From NCBI RefSeq assembly GCF_025934275.1, contig NZ_JAICYI010000005.1:1-64000 (forward strand): DNA of 64,000 nucleotides, given 5' to 3'. The stretch is from Phenylobacterium sp. (GTDB taxonomy: Bacteria > Pseudomonadota > Alphaproteobacteria > Caulobacterales > Caulobacteraceae). The translations under genes were made by a program, and so were the position numbers. A model generated the notes under the pieces. The model worked only from the letters and a program-made list of their open reading frames with translations, was not told the DNA's origin and searched no databases. Shown here in pieces: positions 35,880 to 44,848 of this stretch (its first letter is position 1; each line of letters starts with the position of its first letter).

Positions 35880-37004
35880 ATGGTGGAGATCTCGGGAACC
35901 GCCCAGTCACGCTTCGCCGCGGTGAAGGATGCGTTCGCGGCGAGCTTCGCCGCCGATGAGGAGCTCGGAGCGCGCTTCACGCTCGTCGAGGCCGGCGAGG
36001 TGGTGCTCGACCTCTGGGCGGGTTTCGCCGACCGCGCGCGCACCCGGCCATGGGACGCGCACACGCTCTGTCCGATCTTCTCCACCGGCAAGGCGCTCGC
36101 CGCGACGCTGGTCGCCCGGCTCGTGGACCAGGGCAAGCTCAGCTACGAGCAGACGGTCGCCTCGGTCTGGCCGGAGTTCGCCCGGGCCGGCAAGGCGGCG
36201 ATCACCGTCGAGCAGGCGATGAGCCACCAGGGGGGCCTCGCCGGGTTCCCCGATCGGATGGACCCGGCCGACTGGTTCGACTGGGACCTGATCTGCGCCA
36301 GGCTCGCGGCCATGGCGCCGCTGTGGCCGCCGGGAACGGCCAGCGGCTACCACCCGCTGACCTTCGGCTACCTGGCCGGCGAGATCTTCCGGCGGGTGGA
36401 CGGCCGGCGCATGGGCCAGTCGCTCAAGGAGGACCTCGCAGAGCCCTTCGGTCTCGATCTCTGGTTCGGCCTGCCGGACTCGGAGTTCGCGCGGGTGGCC
36501 GAGGTGCAGCGGCCCAAGGCGCTGCCGGACTTCGGCCACCGCAATCCGGCCACCGTGGCGGCGTTCCTGAGACCCTGGTCGCAGCCCGGCGGACGCGGGC
36601 CGGAGGCGCTGCGGCGGGCCGACATCCCATCGGCGAGCGGCCATGCGACGTCCGAAGCGCTCGCGCGGCTGATGGGCGCGCTCGCCGACGACGGCTGGCT
36701 GGACGGGGCGGACATCCTCTCGCCCGCGGTGATCGGCGAGGCGGCGCGTTCACGCATCCGCGGACCCGACCTGGTGCTTCCGTTCGAAATGAGCTGGGGC
36801 GCCGGCTTCATGCGCAACGAGACTGTGCATCCCTGGGGACCGGGGGAGCAGACCTTCGGTCACTCGGGCTGGGGCGGCTCGTGCGCCTTCGCCGATCCCG
36901 AGCGGAGGCTCGGCGGGGCCTACGTGATGAACCGGCAGTCGGCGCAACTCCTGGACGACCCACGGCCCCGCCGCCTGATCGAAGCGGCCTATTCGCGACT
37001 ATAG
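35880..37004 (+). CDS. Class C beta-lactamase-like serine hydrolase
   Basis: A 374-residue serine hydrolase. The SxxK motif is FSTGK and the YxN-like motif is SGYHP. The third motif, usually KTG, is GHSGWGGS. This pattern is that of EstB-type esterases and D-aminopeptidase-like enzymes rather than true beta-lactamases. No signal peptide is seen, so it is probably cytoplasmic. It starts immediately after the acylphosphatase stop. Confidence 0.9.
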   Translation: MVEISGTAQSRFAAVKDAFAASFAADEELGARFTLVEAGEVVLDLWAGFADRARTRPWDAHTLCPIFSTGKALAATLVARLVDQGKLSYEQTVASVWPEFARAGKAAITVEQAMSHQGGLAGFPDRMDPADWFDWDLICARLAAMAPLWPPGTASGYHPLTFGYLAGEIFRRVDGRRMGQSLKEDLAEPFGLDLWFGLPDSEFARVAEVQRPKALPDFGHRNPATVAAFLRPWSQPGGRGPEALRRADIPSASGHATSEALARLMGALADDGWLDGADILSPAVIGEAARSRIRGPDLVLPFEMSWGAGFMRNETVHPWGPGEQTFGHSGWGGSCAFADPERRLGGAYVMNRQSAQLLDDPRPRRLIEAAYSRL

Positions 37005-37011
37005 ACGCCGA

Positions 37012-37039
37012 GCGCCCCGGCGCGGCCGGACCGGGGCGC
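37012..37039. terminator. GC hairpin between convergent genes
   Basis: GCGCCCCGG-N10-CCGGGGCGC is a perfect 9 bp stem in the 62 bp between the hydrolase stop and the end of the minus-strand secreted protein. It could stop transcription from both sides, but there is no T-run. Confidence 0.45.
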
Positions 37040-37066
37040 CCGAGATCGAACGGCCGATCGCCCGCG

Positions 37067-37498
37067 TTATTTCTTCTTCATCATCGATTTGATCTCCGCC
37101 TGAGTGGCGTTGATCGTGGCGACGCCGTTGTCGACCGCGAGGGCCGACGTATCCACGGCGAAGCTGTCGGCGCCCATCTTGATCGTGGCGACCTGCTTGC
37201 CGCTGGCGTCGGTCTTGACGCCGGCGACCTGGCCGATGCTCGCCCCGGTCTTGTCCTTGACGGTCAGGCCGGCGGTGACCATGCCGCCGGCGGGAGGGCC
37301 CGCGGCGGCCGCTGTGGGCGGAGTCGCGGCGGTTGGGGTCGGGGTCGTCGTCGAAGGCGGCAAGGTCGAGGCGCTAGGCGGCGCGGTCTCCGTGGAAGGC
37401 GGCGGCGTCGCCGCGGTCGATCCTCTTGCCTGAGCTAGCGCAAGGCCCGGGACGGCGAGCGAGAGCACGGTTGCGCTGAGGGCGGGGATGAAACGCAT
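37067..37498 (-). CDS. Secreted Pro/Thr/Ala-rich protein, 143 residues
   Basis: Signal peptide MRFIPALSATVLSLAVPGLALA is followed by a long low-complexity Thr/Pro/Ala region (about 23-75). A C-terminal domain of about 65 residues (GLTVKDKTGASIGQVAGVK, QVATIKMGADSFAVD) looks like a PRC-barrel-type fold, and the end is basic (KSMMKKK). It is probably periplasmic. Similar proteins are common in Caulobacterales; function unknown. GGAGA precedes the ATG. Confidence 0.75.
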   Translation of the reverse strand: MRFIPALSATVLSLAVPGLALAQARGSTAATPPPSTETAPPSASTLPPSTTTPTPTAATPPTAAAAGPPAGGMVTAGLTVKDKTGASIGQVAGVKTDASGKQVATIKMGADSFAVDTSALAVDNGVATINATQAEIKSMMKKK

Positions 37499-37601
37499 AG
37501 GGTCTCCTGGTCTGTCGTTTCCCGACACTTCAGGGTTTCGGAGCTATGCGGCCTTGGAGGGGCGGGCCCGTGGCGGCTTCGCGGCTACAGTCCAGCTCGG
37601 A

Positions 37602-38357
37602 TCAGCCCCGGATGTGCTGGGCGAACAGGCGGCTGAAGGCTTCCAGGTCGCGGCGGTCGACGTCCGACACCGCCCAGAACTGCAGGCCGCCGTCGGTCCA
37701 GTGGACGATGGCGTAGCCGTCGTCCGAGCCGCCGAGCGCCGGCAGTCGCAGCCCCGTCTCCTGCGGCCAGATGAAGAGATTGATGATGTGCTTGTTGCGC
37801 CGGTAGACGAGCGCGGCCACGCGCCGGCCGTCGAGATACTCCAGCCGCCCGCCCTGCAGGGGGAAGCCCGCGCCGGCCAGGTCCACGACCGGCGGGGCGA
37901 AGTCCACCTTTCCGTTGAACCAGGGCTTCACCGTGTGACGATCGGAGGTCTCGACGTCGACCAGGCGGGTCCCGAGCGTGGAGCGCACGTGATCGGCGAC
38001 GAGTTGCGTCTCCAGGGCGCCGGCCGAGGGCAGCACGGCGACCGTGGCCAGCGCCGCCGCGATCGCGCCGAAACCGGCAGACAGGCCCCAGGGCAGCGCG
38101 CGAGTCCCTGCGCGGCGGGACGGCCCTGAGCCCTCCGCCTGCAGGATCGCCTCGACGCGCCGCCGCAGATGCTCCGGCGCGCGCTCCCGCAGCGCCGGAT
38201 CGGCGAAGCGCGCGCGCAGCATGCGAAGCTCGTCCAGCGCCGCCGAGCAGCCGGGACAGGTGGTCAGGTGCGCCTCGAGCGCCTGGGCGTTGGCGGCGTC
38301 CAGCTCGCCATCGAAATAGGCTTGCAGCAGCTCGATCTTGTCGGGACAGACGCTCAT
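37602..38357 (-). CDS. Zinc-type anti-sigma factor (membrane-bound)
   Basis: A 251-residue anti-sigma factor. The N-terminal zinc-binding anti-sigma domain has HLTTCPGCSAALDE (H-x3-C-x2-C). One membrane segment (about 90-112, PWGLSAGFGAIAAALATVAVL) links to a periplasmic domain of about 135 residues rich in aromatic and beta-strand sequence. It is coupled to the ECF sigma gene by an ATGA overlap and presumably holds the sigma factor at the membrane until a periplasmic signal arrives. Confidence 0.9.
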   Translation of the reverse strand: MSVCPDKIELLQAYFDGELDAANAQALEAHLTTCPGCSAALDELRMLRARFADPALRERAPEHLRRRVEAILQAEGSGPSRRAGTRALPWGLSAGFGAIAAALATVAVLPSAGALETQLVADHVRSTLGTRLVDVETSDRHTVKPWFNGKVDFAPPVVDLAGAGFPLQGGRLEYLDGRRVAALVYRRNKHIINLFIWPQETGLRLPALGGSDDGYAIVHWTDGGLQFWAVSDVDRRDLEAFSRLFAQHIRG

Positions 38358-38962
38358 GGGCGGGACTCCTCGCGCAAGGCGACGACCAGCATCTGGCGGG
38401 CGCGGGCCAGGCGCGACATGACCGTGCCGACCGGCACGCCGCTGACCTCGGCGATCTGGCGGTACGAGAGGTCCTCCAGCTCGCGCAGCACCAAGGTCTC
38501 GCGGAAGGGCTCAGGCAGCGCGGCGATGGCGCCGCGGACGCTCTGCGCCTCGCCCTGGCGGATCATGGCGGCTTCGGGATCCTCCTCCTCGGACGCAGGC
38601 TCGGGCATCGCCTGGCTGGTCCAGGCCGGGCGGCTGCGGACCGAACTCAGGAAGCAGGAACGGACGATCGCGAACAGCCAGGCGCGCGCATCGCCGCCGC
38701 GGAAGCCGTCGAACGCTCGGAAGGCCCTGAGGAAGGCGTCCTGGACGACGTCCTCCGCCAGGCTCGCATCGCGGGTGAGATAGCGGGCGAAACCGTAGGC
38801 GGCGTCCAGGTGCGGCAGGATCAGGGTGCGAAATCGTTCGCCGTCGGTCTTGCTGGACCGCGCGCCGGCATCCCGCCGCCCCGCCCCCGGGGACGTCGCG
38901 CGCCCGGGCGGCGCCTCGGGCCGCCTCGCCCGGACGGTGCTGAACGGAAGGATCCGCGCCAC
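38354..38962 (-). CDS. ECF RNA polymerase sigma factor
   Basis: A 202-residue group 4 sigma factor. Region 2 covers ARYLTRDASLAEDVVQDAF and DARAWLFAIVRS. Region 4 is ALPEPFRETLVLRELEDLS with the helix-turn-helix SYRQIAEVSGVPVGTVMSR. The N-terminal 40 residues are basic and low complexity. It is followed by its anti-sigma factor and preceded by a cupredoxin and metallophosphatase gene on the same strand, suggesting that these are its targets. Confidence 0.95.
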   Translation of the reverse strand: MARILPFSTVRARRPEAPPGRATSPGAGRRDAGARSSKTDGERFRTLILPHLDAAYGFARYLTRDASLAEDVVQDAFLRAFRAFDGFRGGDARAWLFAIVRSCFLSSVRSRPAWTSQAMPEPASEEEDPEAAMIRQGEAQSVRGAIAALPEPFRETLVLRELEDLSYRQIAEVSGVPVGTVMSRLARARQMLVVALREESRP

Positions 38963-38978
38963 GATCTCGCCCCCGGCC

Positions 38979-39323
38979 TCAGCGGCTCTTGACCACGATC
39001 TTGCCGGTCATGTGCGGATGGATCGAGCAGAAATAGGCATAGCTTCCCGGCCGGGTGAAGGTGAAGGCGAAGCTGTCGCCGGAATCGAGGACCTTGGAGC
39101 GGAACGCCCGCTTATCGGCCGCCACCACCGTGTGGGGAATGTCGTCGCCGTTCAGCCAGGTGACGGTGGCGCCCGGAGACACCGTCAGCACGGCCGGACC
39201 GAAGGTGAAATTGCCGATCGTCACCTGGGCGGTCTGCGGCGCGGGCGCCGCAGCGGCGAGGCTGACGACGGCGCAGGGCGCGAGCACGGCGGGCGCAGCC
39301 CGCTTGAGGAGCGTCTGGAGCAC
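38979..39323 (-). CDS. Secreted cupredoxin-like protein, 114 residues
   Basis: A GTG start (ribosome site AAGGACA) opens a signal peptide (RAAPAVLAPCAVVSLAAAAPA). The plastocyanin/azurin-like domain has NFTFGPAVLTVSPGATVTW, the first copper His in DDIPHTV, and the Cys-His-Met group in YFCSIHPHMTG. These are type 1 copper ligands, so it should be a periplasmic electron carrier or copper protein. It lies between the metallophosphatase and the ECF sigma gene; all four are on the minus strand. Confidence 0.88.
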   Translation of the reverse strand: MLQTLLKRAAPAVLAPCAVVSLAAAAPAPQTAQVTIGNFTFGPAVLTVSPGATVTWLNGDDIPHTVVAADKRAFRSKVLDSGDSFAFTFTRPGSYAYFCSIHPHMTGKIVVKSR

Positions 39324-39352
39324 GGGGGATGTCCTTGTGAAAAGCGAACCGG

Positions 39353-40285
39353 TCAAGCCAGCGCGGCGTCGGCCAGCGACAGCGGATGCGCGCCGGGCGC
39401 GACGCTCAGGGTGCGAACGCCCAACGCCGCGCGCAGCTTTCCCGCCGGCAACTTGAGCGGCCCAGGCGCTCGACCCTGGCCGGGCGCGGGCTGCGGGAAG
39501 GCGGTCGAGCGCGCGGTCTGGAAGGTGACGTCGCCTTCCGTCTTCTGGATGACCTGGTGGATGTGCCCGTTCAGCACGGTCACCGAACCGAAGCGCTTGA
39601 GGAGCGCCATCGCCTGGGCGCTGTCGTCGGTGCCCCAGCCCCACTCGCGGTAGATCGTCCAGAGCGGGATGTGGGCGTAGACGACCACCGGCGTGGACGC
39701 GGCGAGCGGCGCGAGATCCTTTTTCAGCCAGGCCAACTGGGGCTCGCCGAGGTGGCCCATGCCGCCGGCCTTCAGGTCCTTGACATTCACCAGGCCCACG
39801 AAGTGGACGCCGTTGTGGTCGAACGAGCGCCAGCCGTCGCCGAGCGTCCCGTGGCCATAGCGCTCGAGGAAGGCCTGGCCCTCGCGCTCGTCCAGCATGT
39901 CGTGCTCGCCGGGGACGTGGAACACCGGCAGACCGGCCTCGCGCAGGATCTGGTCGGCGTCGTCGAACTCTTCGGGTTTGGAGAGCTGGCTCACATCGCC
40001 GGTGTGCAGGATGAACGCGGGCTTGTCCGGCAGGGCTCTGATCTTGGCCACGGCCTCGCGGAAGGTCGCCCGTGCGTCAGGGTTCGGGTCCTTGTTGAAG
40101 CCGATATGACTGTCCGAGACCTGGACGAAGGTGAAGGGCTGAATCGCCGGCTTGCGCGGCGCGGCCAGGCCTTCGCCGGCGGCCAGCAGGGCGGCGGTCG
40201 AGACGCCGCCGCTCACCGTCCAGACCAGGCCCGTTCCGGCCCAGCCGAGGCATTCCAGAAAACGTCTGCGATGGGCCTCGGCCAT
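39353..40285 (-). CDS. Secreted metallophosphatase (calcineurin-like)
   Basis: A 310-residue phosphoesterase with a twin-arginine-like N-terminus (MAEAHRRRFLECLGWAG) and signal sequence. The metal-binding motifs are VSDSHIG, HTGDVSQ, VPGEHDM, YAHIPLW and LNGHIHQ, a full set for a dinuclear metallophosphatase. It is probably exported by Tat. It is the first gene of the metallophosphatase-cupredoxin-ECF-anti-sigma unit. The substrate is unknown. Confidence 0.92.
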   Translation of the reverse strand: MAEAHRRRFLECLGWAGTGLVWTVSGGVSTAALLAAGEGLAAPRKPAIQPFTFVQVSDSHIGFNKDPNPDARATFREAVAKIRALPDKPAFILHTGDVSQLSKPEEFDDADQILREAGLPVFHVPGEHDMLDEREGQAFLERYGHGTLGDGWRSFDHNGVHFVGLVNVKDLKAGGMGHLGEPQLAWLKKDLAPLAASTPVVVYAHIPLWTIYREWGWGTDDSAQAMALLKRFGSVTVLNGHIHQVIQKTEGDVTFQTARSTAFPQPAPGQGRAPGPLKLPAGKLRAALGVRTLSVAPGAHPLSLADAALA

Positions 40286-40333
40286 GGTCGCGCTCCGTTG
40301 TTGTTCGACAGGGAGACGCGAGGCGCGGCCGGT

Positions 40334-41128
40334 TTATTCCCGCAGCCGATCGAGGCGCAGGCGCTGACGCTCGTCGGTCAGGCGCCGGAGCGCCCCATAG
40401 GCCATCAGCAACGCCGAGAGCCCGCTCGCTCCGGCCAGCAGGAACATCAAAAGAATCTGATACTTCACCGCCTCCAACGGATCGAGCCCCGCGAGGATCT
40501 GGCCGGTCATGATGCCCGGCAGCGTGATCAGGCCAGCGGCTGACATCTGGTTGATGATCGGCATGAGGCCGCGCCGGATCGCCTCGCGCAGCAGCCGCGC
40601 CGTGGCCTGGTGGAAGCTGGCGCCGAGCGCCAGTTGCGCCTCGATCGCGCCCCGCTCCCGGGTGATCCCGCCGAGCAGGGTGTCGAGCGAGAGGCTGCCC
40701 GCGTTGAGCACCGAGCCCAGCACGATGCCGACCAGGGTGATCGCATAGCGCGGGTCGTACCACGGATGCGGCCGGATCGCGGTGAGCAGCGCCAGGCCGA
40801 CCGTCACCACCGTGGCGATGGCGACGCCGCCGGCGCTCAGACCGAGCCCTGTCCAACCCTTGAACCGGCGCTCCGGGCGGGCGGCGATCTCGTGCGCGGC
40901 GATGGCGCTCATCACCAGGACGACGAGCAGGGTCGCCGCCGGATGGCGCAGGGCGAAGACCGCGCGGAGGATGTAGCCCACGGCGACCAGCTGGACGACC
41001 ATGCGGCCCGCGGCCCACAAGACCTGCCGATGCAGGGCGAGGCGGAGCAGCACCGAGAGCAGGGCGTCGAACGCCACCAGAGAGGCGCCGATCGCGAGGT
41101 CCGCAGGACTGAGGGAGATCGCGGTCAT
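40334..41128 (-). CDS. fetB: FetB/YbbM-like ABC transporter permease (UPF0014)
   Basis: A 264-residue inner-membrane protein with about seven segments. The family signature is LVGIVLGSVLNAGSLSLDTLL, followed by EAQLALGASFHQATARLLRE and LPGIMTGQILAGLDPLEAVKYQ. FetAB exports iron and helps in oxidative stress in E. coli. It is coupled to the ATPase (ATGA overlap). Confidence 0.92.
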   Translation of the reverse strand: MTAISLSPADLAIGASLVAFDALLSVLLRLALHRQVLWAAGRMVVQLVAVGYILRAVFALRHPAATLLVVLVMSAIAAHEIAARPERRFKGWTGLGLSAGGVAIATVVTVGLALLTAIRPHPWYDPRYAITLVGIVLGSVLNAGSLSLDTLLGGITRERGAIEAQLALGASFHQATARLLREAIRRGLMPIINQMSAAGLITLPGIMTGQILAGLDPLEAVKYQILLMFLLAGASGLSALLMAYGALRRLTDERQRLRLDRLRE

Positions 41129-41733
41129 CCGAGCGGCCTCAACCGGCGCTCCCGCATCTCGTAGGGCCGCGCCCCGAGGCGCCTCGCCTGCTGCGGATCG
41201 TGGCTGACGAGGACCAGGGCGGCGCCGGCCTTCAGCCGAGCCGCGAGCACGGCCTCCACCTTCGCGATGGAATCCGGGTCGAGCGGGGCGGTGGGCTCGT
41301 CCAGCAGCAGCACGGGCGGCTCGAGCACGAGCGCCCGGACGAGGGCTAGCCGCTGGCGTTCGCCGGTCGAGAGTCGCTGCACCGGCCCCTCGAACAGCTC
41401 GCGCGCGAGCCCCAGCTGCGCGGCCAGATCGCGACCGGCCTCGCGCGCGCTCGCCTCCACGTGCTCGGCGACGGCGTCGCGCCACCAGCCCGACTCGGCG
41501 GCCACATAGGGCGCCTTGCGACGCCAGGCGGGCGCGGCCATGGCGGCGCGGGGCGTTCCGTCGAGCGCCGCCTCGCCGGTGTTCGGGTCGAGGTCGGCGA
41601 TCATCCGCAGGAACAGGCTCTTGCCGGCGCCGGAAGGTCCGCTGATCGCGGCGCACTCGCCGGGCGCCAGCTCGAGCTCGAACGGGCCGGCGAGCGGGCT
41701 TTTCAGGTTCTCGACGGCGAGCCGCGCGGTCAT
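41125..41733 (-). CDS. fetA: FetA/YbbL-like ABC ATPase
   Basis: A 202-residue short ATPase. Walker A is SGPSGAGKSLFLRM, the signature is RLSTGERQRLALVRAL and Walker B is PVLLLDEPTAPLD. The small size without extra domains matches the FetA group. It overlaps fetB downstream and the EamA/RarD gene upstream, so the three are cotranscribed. Confidence 0.92.
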   Translation of the reverse strand: MTARLAVENLKSPLAGPFELELAPGECAAISGPSGAGKSLFLRMIADLDPNTGEAALDGTPRAAMAAPAWRRKAPYVAAESGWWRDAVAEHVEASAREAGRDLAAQLGLARELFEGPVQRLSTGERQRLALVRALVLEPPVLLLDEPTAPLDPDSIAKVEAVLAARLKAGAALVLVSHDPQQARRLGARPYEMRERRLRPLG

Positions 41734-42659
41734 TCGGCGGCGGCCACTTCGGCGACGGCCAGCCGCACCGACCGCGCGCGCGTCCAGGCGCCACAGAGAA
41801 ACACCGCCGCGCCCGCCCAGATGAAGGCGAAGGAGAGCGCCCGGGCAGGCGTGAAGGCCTCGCCCTCCGCCAGTCCGATGCCGAAGCTGATCGACGGCGA
41901 CAGGAACTGCAGGAAGCCCATGGCCGAGAGCGGGATCCGCCGCGCGGCCCAGGCGAACAGCACCAGCGGGCCGGCGGTGATCGGGCCGCAGGCGATCAGC
42001 CAGGCGCTGACCCTGGGGCTCGCGCCGAAGTGCGACTGGCCGTGGCGCGCGAGCCAAAGCACATAGGCGAGCGCCGGAAGGCTCACGACCAGGCATTCGA
42101 CCAGGAAGCCGGTCTGGGCGTCGGCGGCGACGCGCTTGCGAACCACGCCGTAGCCGCCGAAACTCAGCGCCAGCGCCACGGCGACGATCGGCAATCCCCG
42201 GAGCGCCAGCGCCTGGACCGCCACGCCGACGGCCGCGAGCGCCATGGCGAGGGCGCCCAGCCGGCCGATGCGCTCGCGGAACAGCAGCGCGCCGGCGGCC
42301 ATGTTGATCAGCGGCGTGATGTAGTAGCCGAGGCTCGCCTCCAGCACCCGGCCGGACGTCACCGCCCAGATGTAGATCATCCAGTTGATCGAGATCAGCA
42401 GCGACGAGAGGCCGAGCCAGGCCAGAGTGCCGGGCGTGCGGAACGCCTGGCGCAGGTGGCCGCTCTGGCCCGCCAGGCCGACCAGGAGGGCCGCTGTCGG
42501 CAGGCTCCACAGGATGCGGTGGCTGATCAGCTCCCAGGGCGAGACGCCCATGCGGCCGATAGCCTGGAAGACCAGCGGCACGAAGCCCCAGATCAGATAG
42601 CAGAGCGTCCCCGCCGTCAGCGCCAGGCGGGAGTCGCCGGGCGCTGCAGCGGCGGCCAC
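41730..42659 (-). CDS. rarD: EamA/RarD-family transporter
   Basis: A 309-residue drug/metabolite transporter with ten membrane segments. RarD-like features are YLIWGFVPLVFQAIGRMGV and ISHRILWSLPTAALLV near the start, then INWMIYIWAVTSGRVLEASLG and a second EamA repeat with IPLSAMGFLQFLSPSISF. The GTG start follows the asd stop by 2 bp; no good ribosome site is seen. The substrate is unknown. Confidence 0.88.
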   Translation of the reverse strand: MAAAAAPGDSRLALTAGTLCYLIWGFVPLVFQAIGRMGVSPWELISHRILWSLPTAALLVGLAGQSGHLRQAFRTPGTLAWLGLSSLLISINWMIYIWAVTSGRVLEASLGYYITPLINMAAGALLFRERIGRLGALAMALAAVGVAVQALALRGLPIVAVALALSFGGYGVVRKRVAADAQTGFLVECLVVSLPALAYVLWLARHGQSHFGASPRVSAWLIACGPITAGPLVLFAWAARRIPLSAMGFLQFLSPSISFGIGLAEGEAFTPARALSFAFIWAGAAVFLCGAWTRARSVRLAVAEVAAAE

Positions 42660-42661
42660 GG

Positions 42662-43696
42662 CTAGGCCAGAGCCTTCTGGCGGATCAGGCCGCGCTGGTG
42701 GAGGAGCTCGGCGATCTGCACGGCGTTGAGCGCCGCGCCTTTGCGCAGGTTGTCTGCGACCACCCACATGGTCAGGCCGTGCTCCACGGTCGGGTCCTTG
42801 CGGATGCGCGAGACGAACACCGGGAACTCGCCCTGCGCTTCCTTCGGCGTGACGTACCCGGTGGGCTCGTGCTTATCGATCACCACGACGCCCGGCGCCT
42901 CGCGCAGGATCTCGCGGGCCTCGTCCTCGTCGAGCGCGCGCTCGAACTCGACGTGCACCGCCTCGGAGTGGCCGACGAACACCGGCACGCGCACGCAGGT
43001 GACGGTGAGCTTGATGTCGGGATCGAGCATCTTGTGCGTCTCGTTCCACATCTTGGCTTCTTCGTCGGTGTAGCCGTCGTCGCGGAACGTTCCGGCGTAG
43101 GGGATCACGTTGAAGGCGATCTGCTTCGGATAGACCTTCGGCTCGCGGGGGCCGAGGACGAAGACGTCCTTGGTCTGGTCCCAGAGCTCGTCCATGGCCG
43201 CCTTGCCGGTGCCGGAGACCGCCTGGTAGGTCGCCACCACCACGCGCTTGATGCGGGCGCGGTCATGCAGCGGCTTCAGGGCCACGACCAGCTGCACCGT
43301 CGAGCAGTTCGGGTTGGCGATGATGTTCTTCTTGTGCGCGTAGCTGACGTCGTCCGGATTCACCTCCGGGACGATCAGCGGCACGTCCGGGTCCATCCGC
43401 CAGGCCGAGGAGTTGTCGATCACGATCGGGCCCTGGGCGGCGATCTTCGGCGACCACTCCTTGGAGAAAGCGCCCGACACCGACATCAGCACGATGTCGA
43501 CCTTCGAGAAGTCGAACTGCTCGATGTCCTCGCAGGGGACGTTGTCGTCGTTCTTGAAGGTGACCGGCACGCCGATGGATTTGCGCGACGCGATCGCGTG
43601 AATCTTGTCCACGGGGAAGTTCACTTCCTCGAGGATGTTCAGCATCTCGCGGCCCACATTGCCCGTGGCGCCGACGACGGCCACCCGGTAACCCAT
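42662..43696 (-). CDS. asd: Aspartate-semialdehyde dehydrogenase
   Basis: A 344-residue enzyme of the lysine/threonine/methionine pathway. The NADP-binding start is MGYRVAVVGATGNVGREML, the active-site Cys is in IANPNCSTVQLV, and substrate residues lie in YQAVSGTGKAAMDEL and CVRVPVFVGHSEAVHV. The ATG at 43696 is preferred; upstream in-frame sequence is not conserved. EamA follows in the same direction. Confidence 0.97.
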   Translation of the reverse strand: MGYRVAVVGATGNVGREMLNILEEVNFPVDKIHAIASRKSIGVPVTFKNDDNVPCEDIEQFDFSKVDIVLMSVSGAFSKEWSPKIAAQGPIVIDNSSAWRMDPDVPLIVPEVNPDDVSYAHKKNIIANPNCSTVQLVVALKPLHDRARIKRVVVATYQAVSGTGKAAMDELWDQTKDVFVLGPREPKVYPKQIAFNVIPYAGTFRDDGYTDEEAKMWNETHKMLDPDIKLTVTCVRVPVFVGHSEAVHVEFERALDEDEAREILREAPGVVVIDKHEPTGYVTPKEAQGEFPVFVSRIRKDPTVEHGLTMWVVADNLRKGAALNAVQIAELLHQRGLIRQKALA

Positions 43697-43871
43697 CGCA
43701 AGTCTCCTAAGGTCGGGGAGGCGTCCCCTACTCTGACGCCGGCCCATAAGCAAGGCGCGGGGCGCCCGGGGGACAGATGGCGGCGATCCGAGCCCGACGC
43801 AAGCTACCTCCCCGGTCATTGACGCGCCGTGAAGGAACGGCTGCTCTCGCCGGCAGCCGCAGGAGGTGGAG

Positions 43872-44270
43872 ATGTCCGAGGTCCAGGCGAGAGGCGCCGG
43901 CATGCCGTTCGGCGACCTGCTGGGGATCGAGGTCCTGGTCCGCGAGAAGACCCGGGTGGTCGGCCGCATGACGGTCCGCCCCGAGCTCTGCACGGGCGGC
44001 AACATCTGTCACGGCGGCGCCTACATGGCGTTCGCGGATTCGCTGGGCGCGATCGGCGGATTCCTCAACCTGCCGCCGGGCGCGCGGACCACGACACTGG
44101 AGAGCAAGACGAACTTCCTGGGCGCTGCGCCGGAGGGCGCGACGATCACCGGCGAGGCCACCCCGCTGCACGTGGGGCGGAGATCCAGCGTCTGGCAGAC
44201 GCGGATCAGCAACGAGGCCGGCAAGCTGCTGGCGCTGGTCACCCAGACCCAGCTGACGATCGCGGATTAG
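43872..44270 (+). CDS. PaaI-type hotdog thioesterase
   Basis: A 132-residue hotdog-fold protein. The PaaI/YbgC-like pattern is MPFGDLLGIEVL, NICHGGAYMAFADSLGA and TTTLESKTNFLGAAPEG. It should hydrolyse acyl- or aryl-CoA thioesters in the cytoplasm. AGGAGGT sits 4 bp before the ATG. It is divergent from asd. Confidence 0.9.
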   Translation: MSEVQARGAGMPFGDLLGIEVLVREKTRVVGRMTVRPELCTGGNICHGGAYMAFADSLGAIGGFLNLPPGARTTTLESKTNFLGAAPEGATITGEATPLHVGRRSSVWQTRISNEAGKLLALVTQTQLTIAD

Positions 44271-44356
44271 CTCGAGGACCACGGCTCCGGTGGCGGGGCG
44301 CTGCGCGCTGGAGGAGGAGCTCGGAGCTGCAAGCCTTGCAGATGCGCTGCGGCGGT

Positions 44357-44848
44357 CTAGGCGGCGTTGGAGGCCGCGGCGGCGGCTTCGGCGGCGTAGC
44401 GGGCGCGGACCTTGAGCAGGCCCTCGAGAATCTGCTCAGCGCCCGCCTTGGGCACCCCCGGGCTCATCAGCAGGCGCCACGCCTGGACGTGCACGCCCAC
44501 CGCGGCGCGATCGAAGCGGCGCAGGGTGCGCAGGTGGTCGAGCAGGTCGCAGAAGCTGGTGAGAGCGATGTCCACCGGCGGCGCGCCGCAGACCTCGCCG
44601 GCGCCTATTCCCTTCACGGCGATCGCGTAGAGGCCTTCGAGCGCGGAGTCGTCGAAGCCGTCGCCGAGCGTCGCGTAGCCGGCTTCGCAGAGCTCCAGCA
44701 GCGCCAGCAGCTCCGCCGAGCAGGTCGGCTTGATCGACTCGAGATTGGCCTGCGCGCGCTCGACGGCCTCGGCGACCGGCAGGCCCCCAGGCATGGCCAG
44801 AAGCTCCGCGAGCCTGGGCTTCGGGAAAACAAATCGAACCGAACTCAT
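44357..44848 (-). CDS. Hypothetical protein, possibly CheE-like, 163 residues
   Basis: Begins MSSVRFVFPKPRLAELLAM and is mostly helical and soluble. The pattern of Leu/Ala helices with RRFDRAAVGVHVQAWRLLM recalls the uncharacterised Caulobacter chemotaxis protein CheE, but this is a loose resemblance. Its start overlaps the stop of the response-regulator gene by 1 bp (TGATG), so the two act together or are at least cotranslated. Confidence 0.55.
   Translation of the reverse strand: MSSVRFVFPKPRLAELLAMPGGLPVAEAVERAQANLESIKPTCSAELLALLELCEAGYATLGDGFDDSALEGLYAIAVKGIGAGEVCGAPPVDIALTSFCDLLDHLRTLRRFDRAAVGVHVQAWRLLMSPGVPKAGAEQILEGLLKVRARYAAEAAAAASNAA

Noticed and set aside
35880-37004. True beta-lactamase
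   Set aside because: No signal peptide, and the second and third motifs (YHP, HSG) are those of esterase-type relatives.
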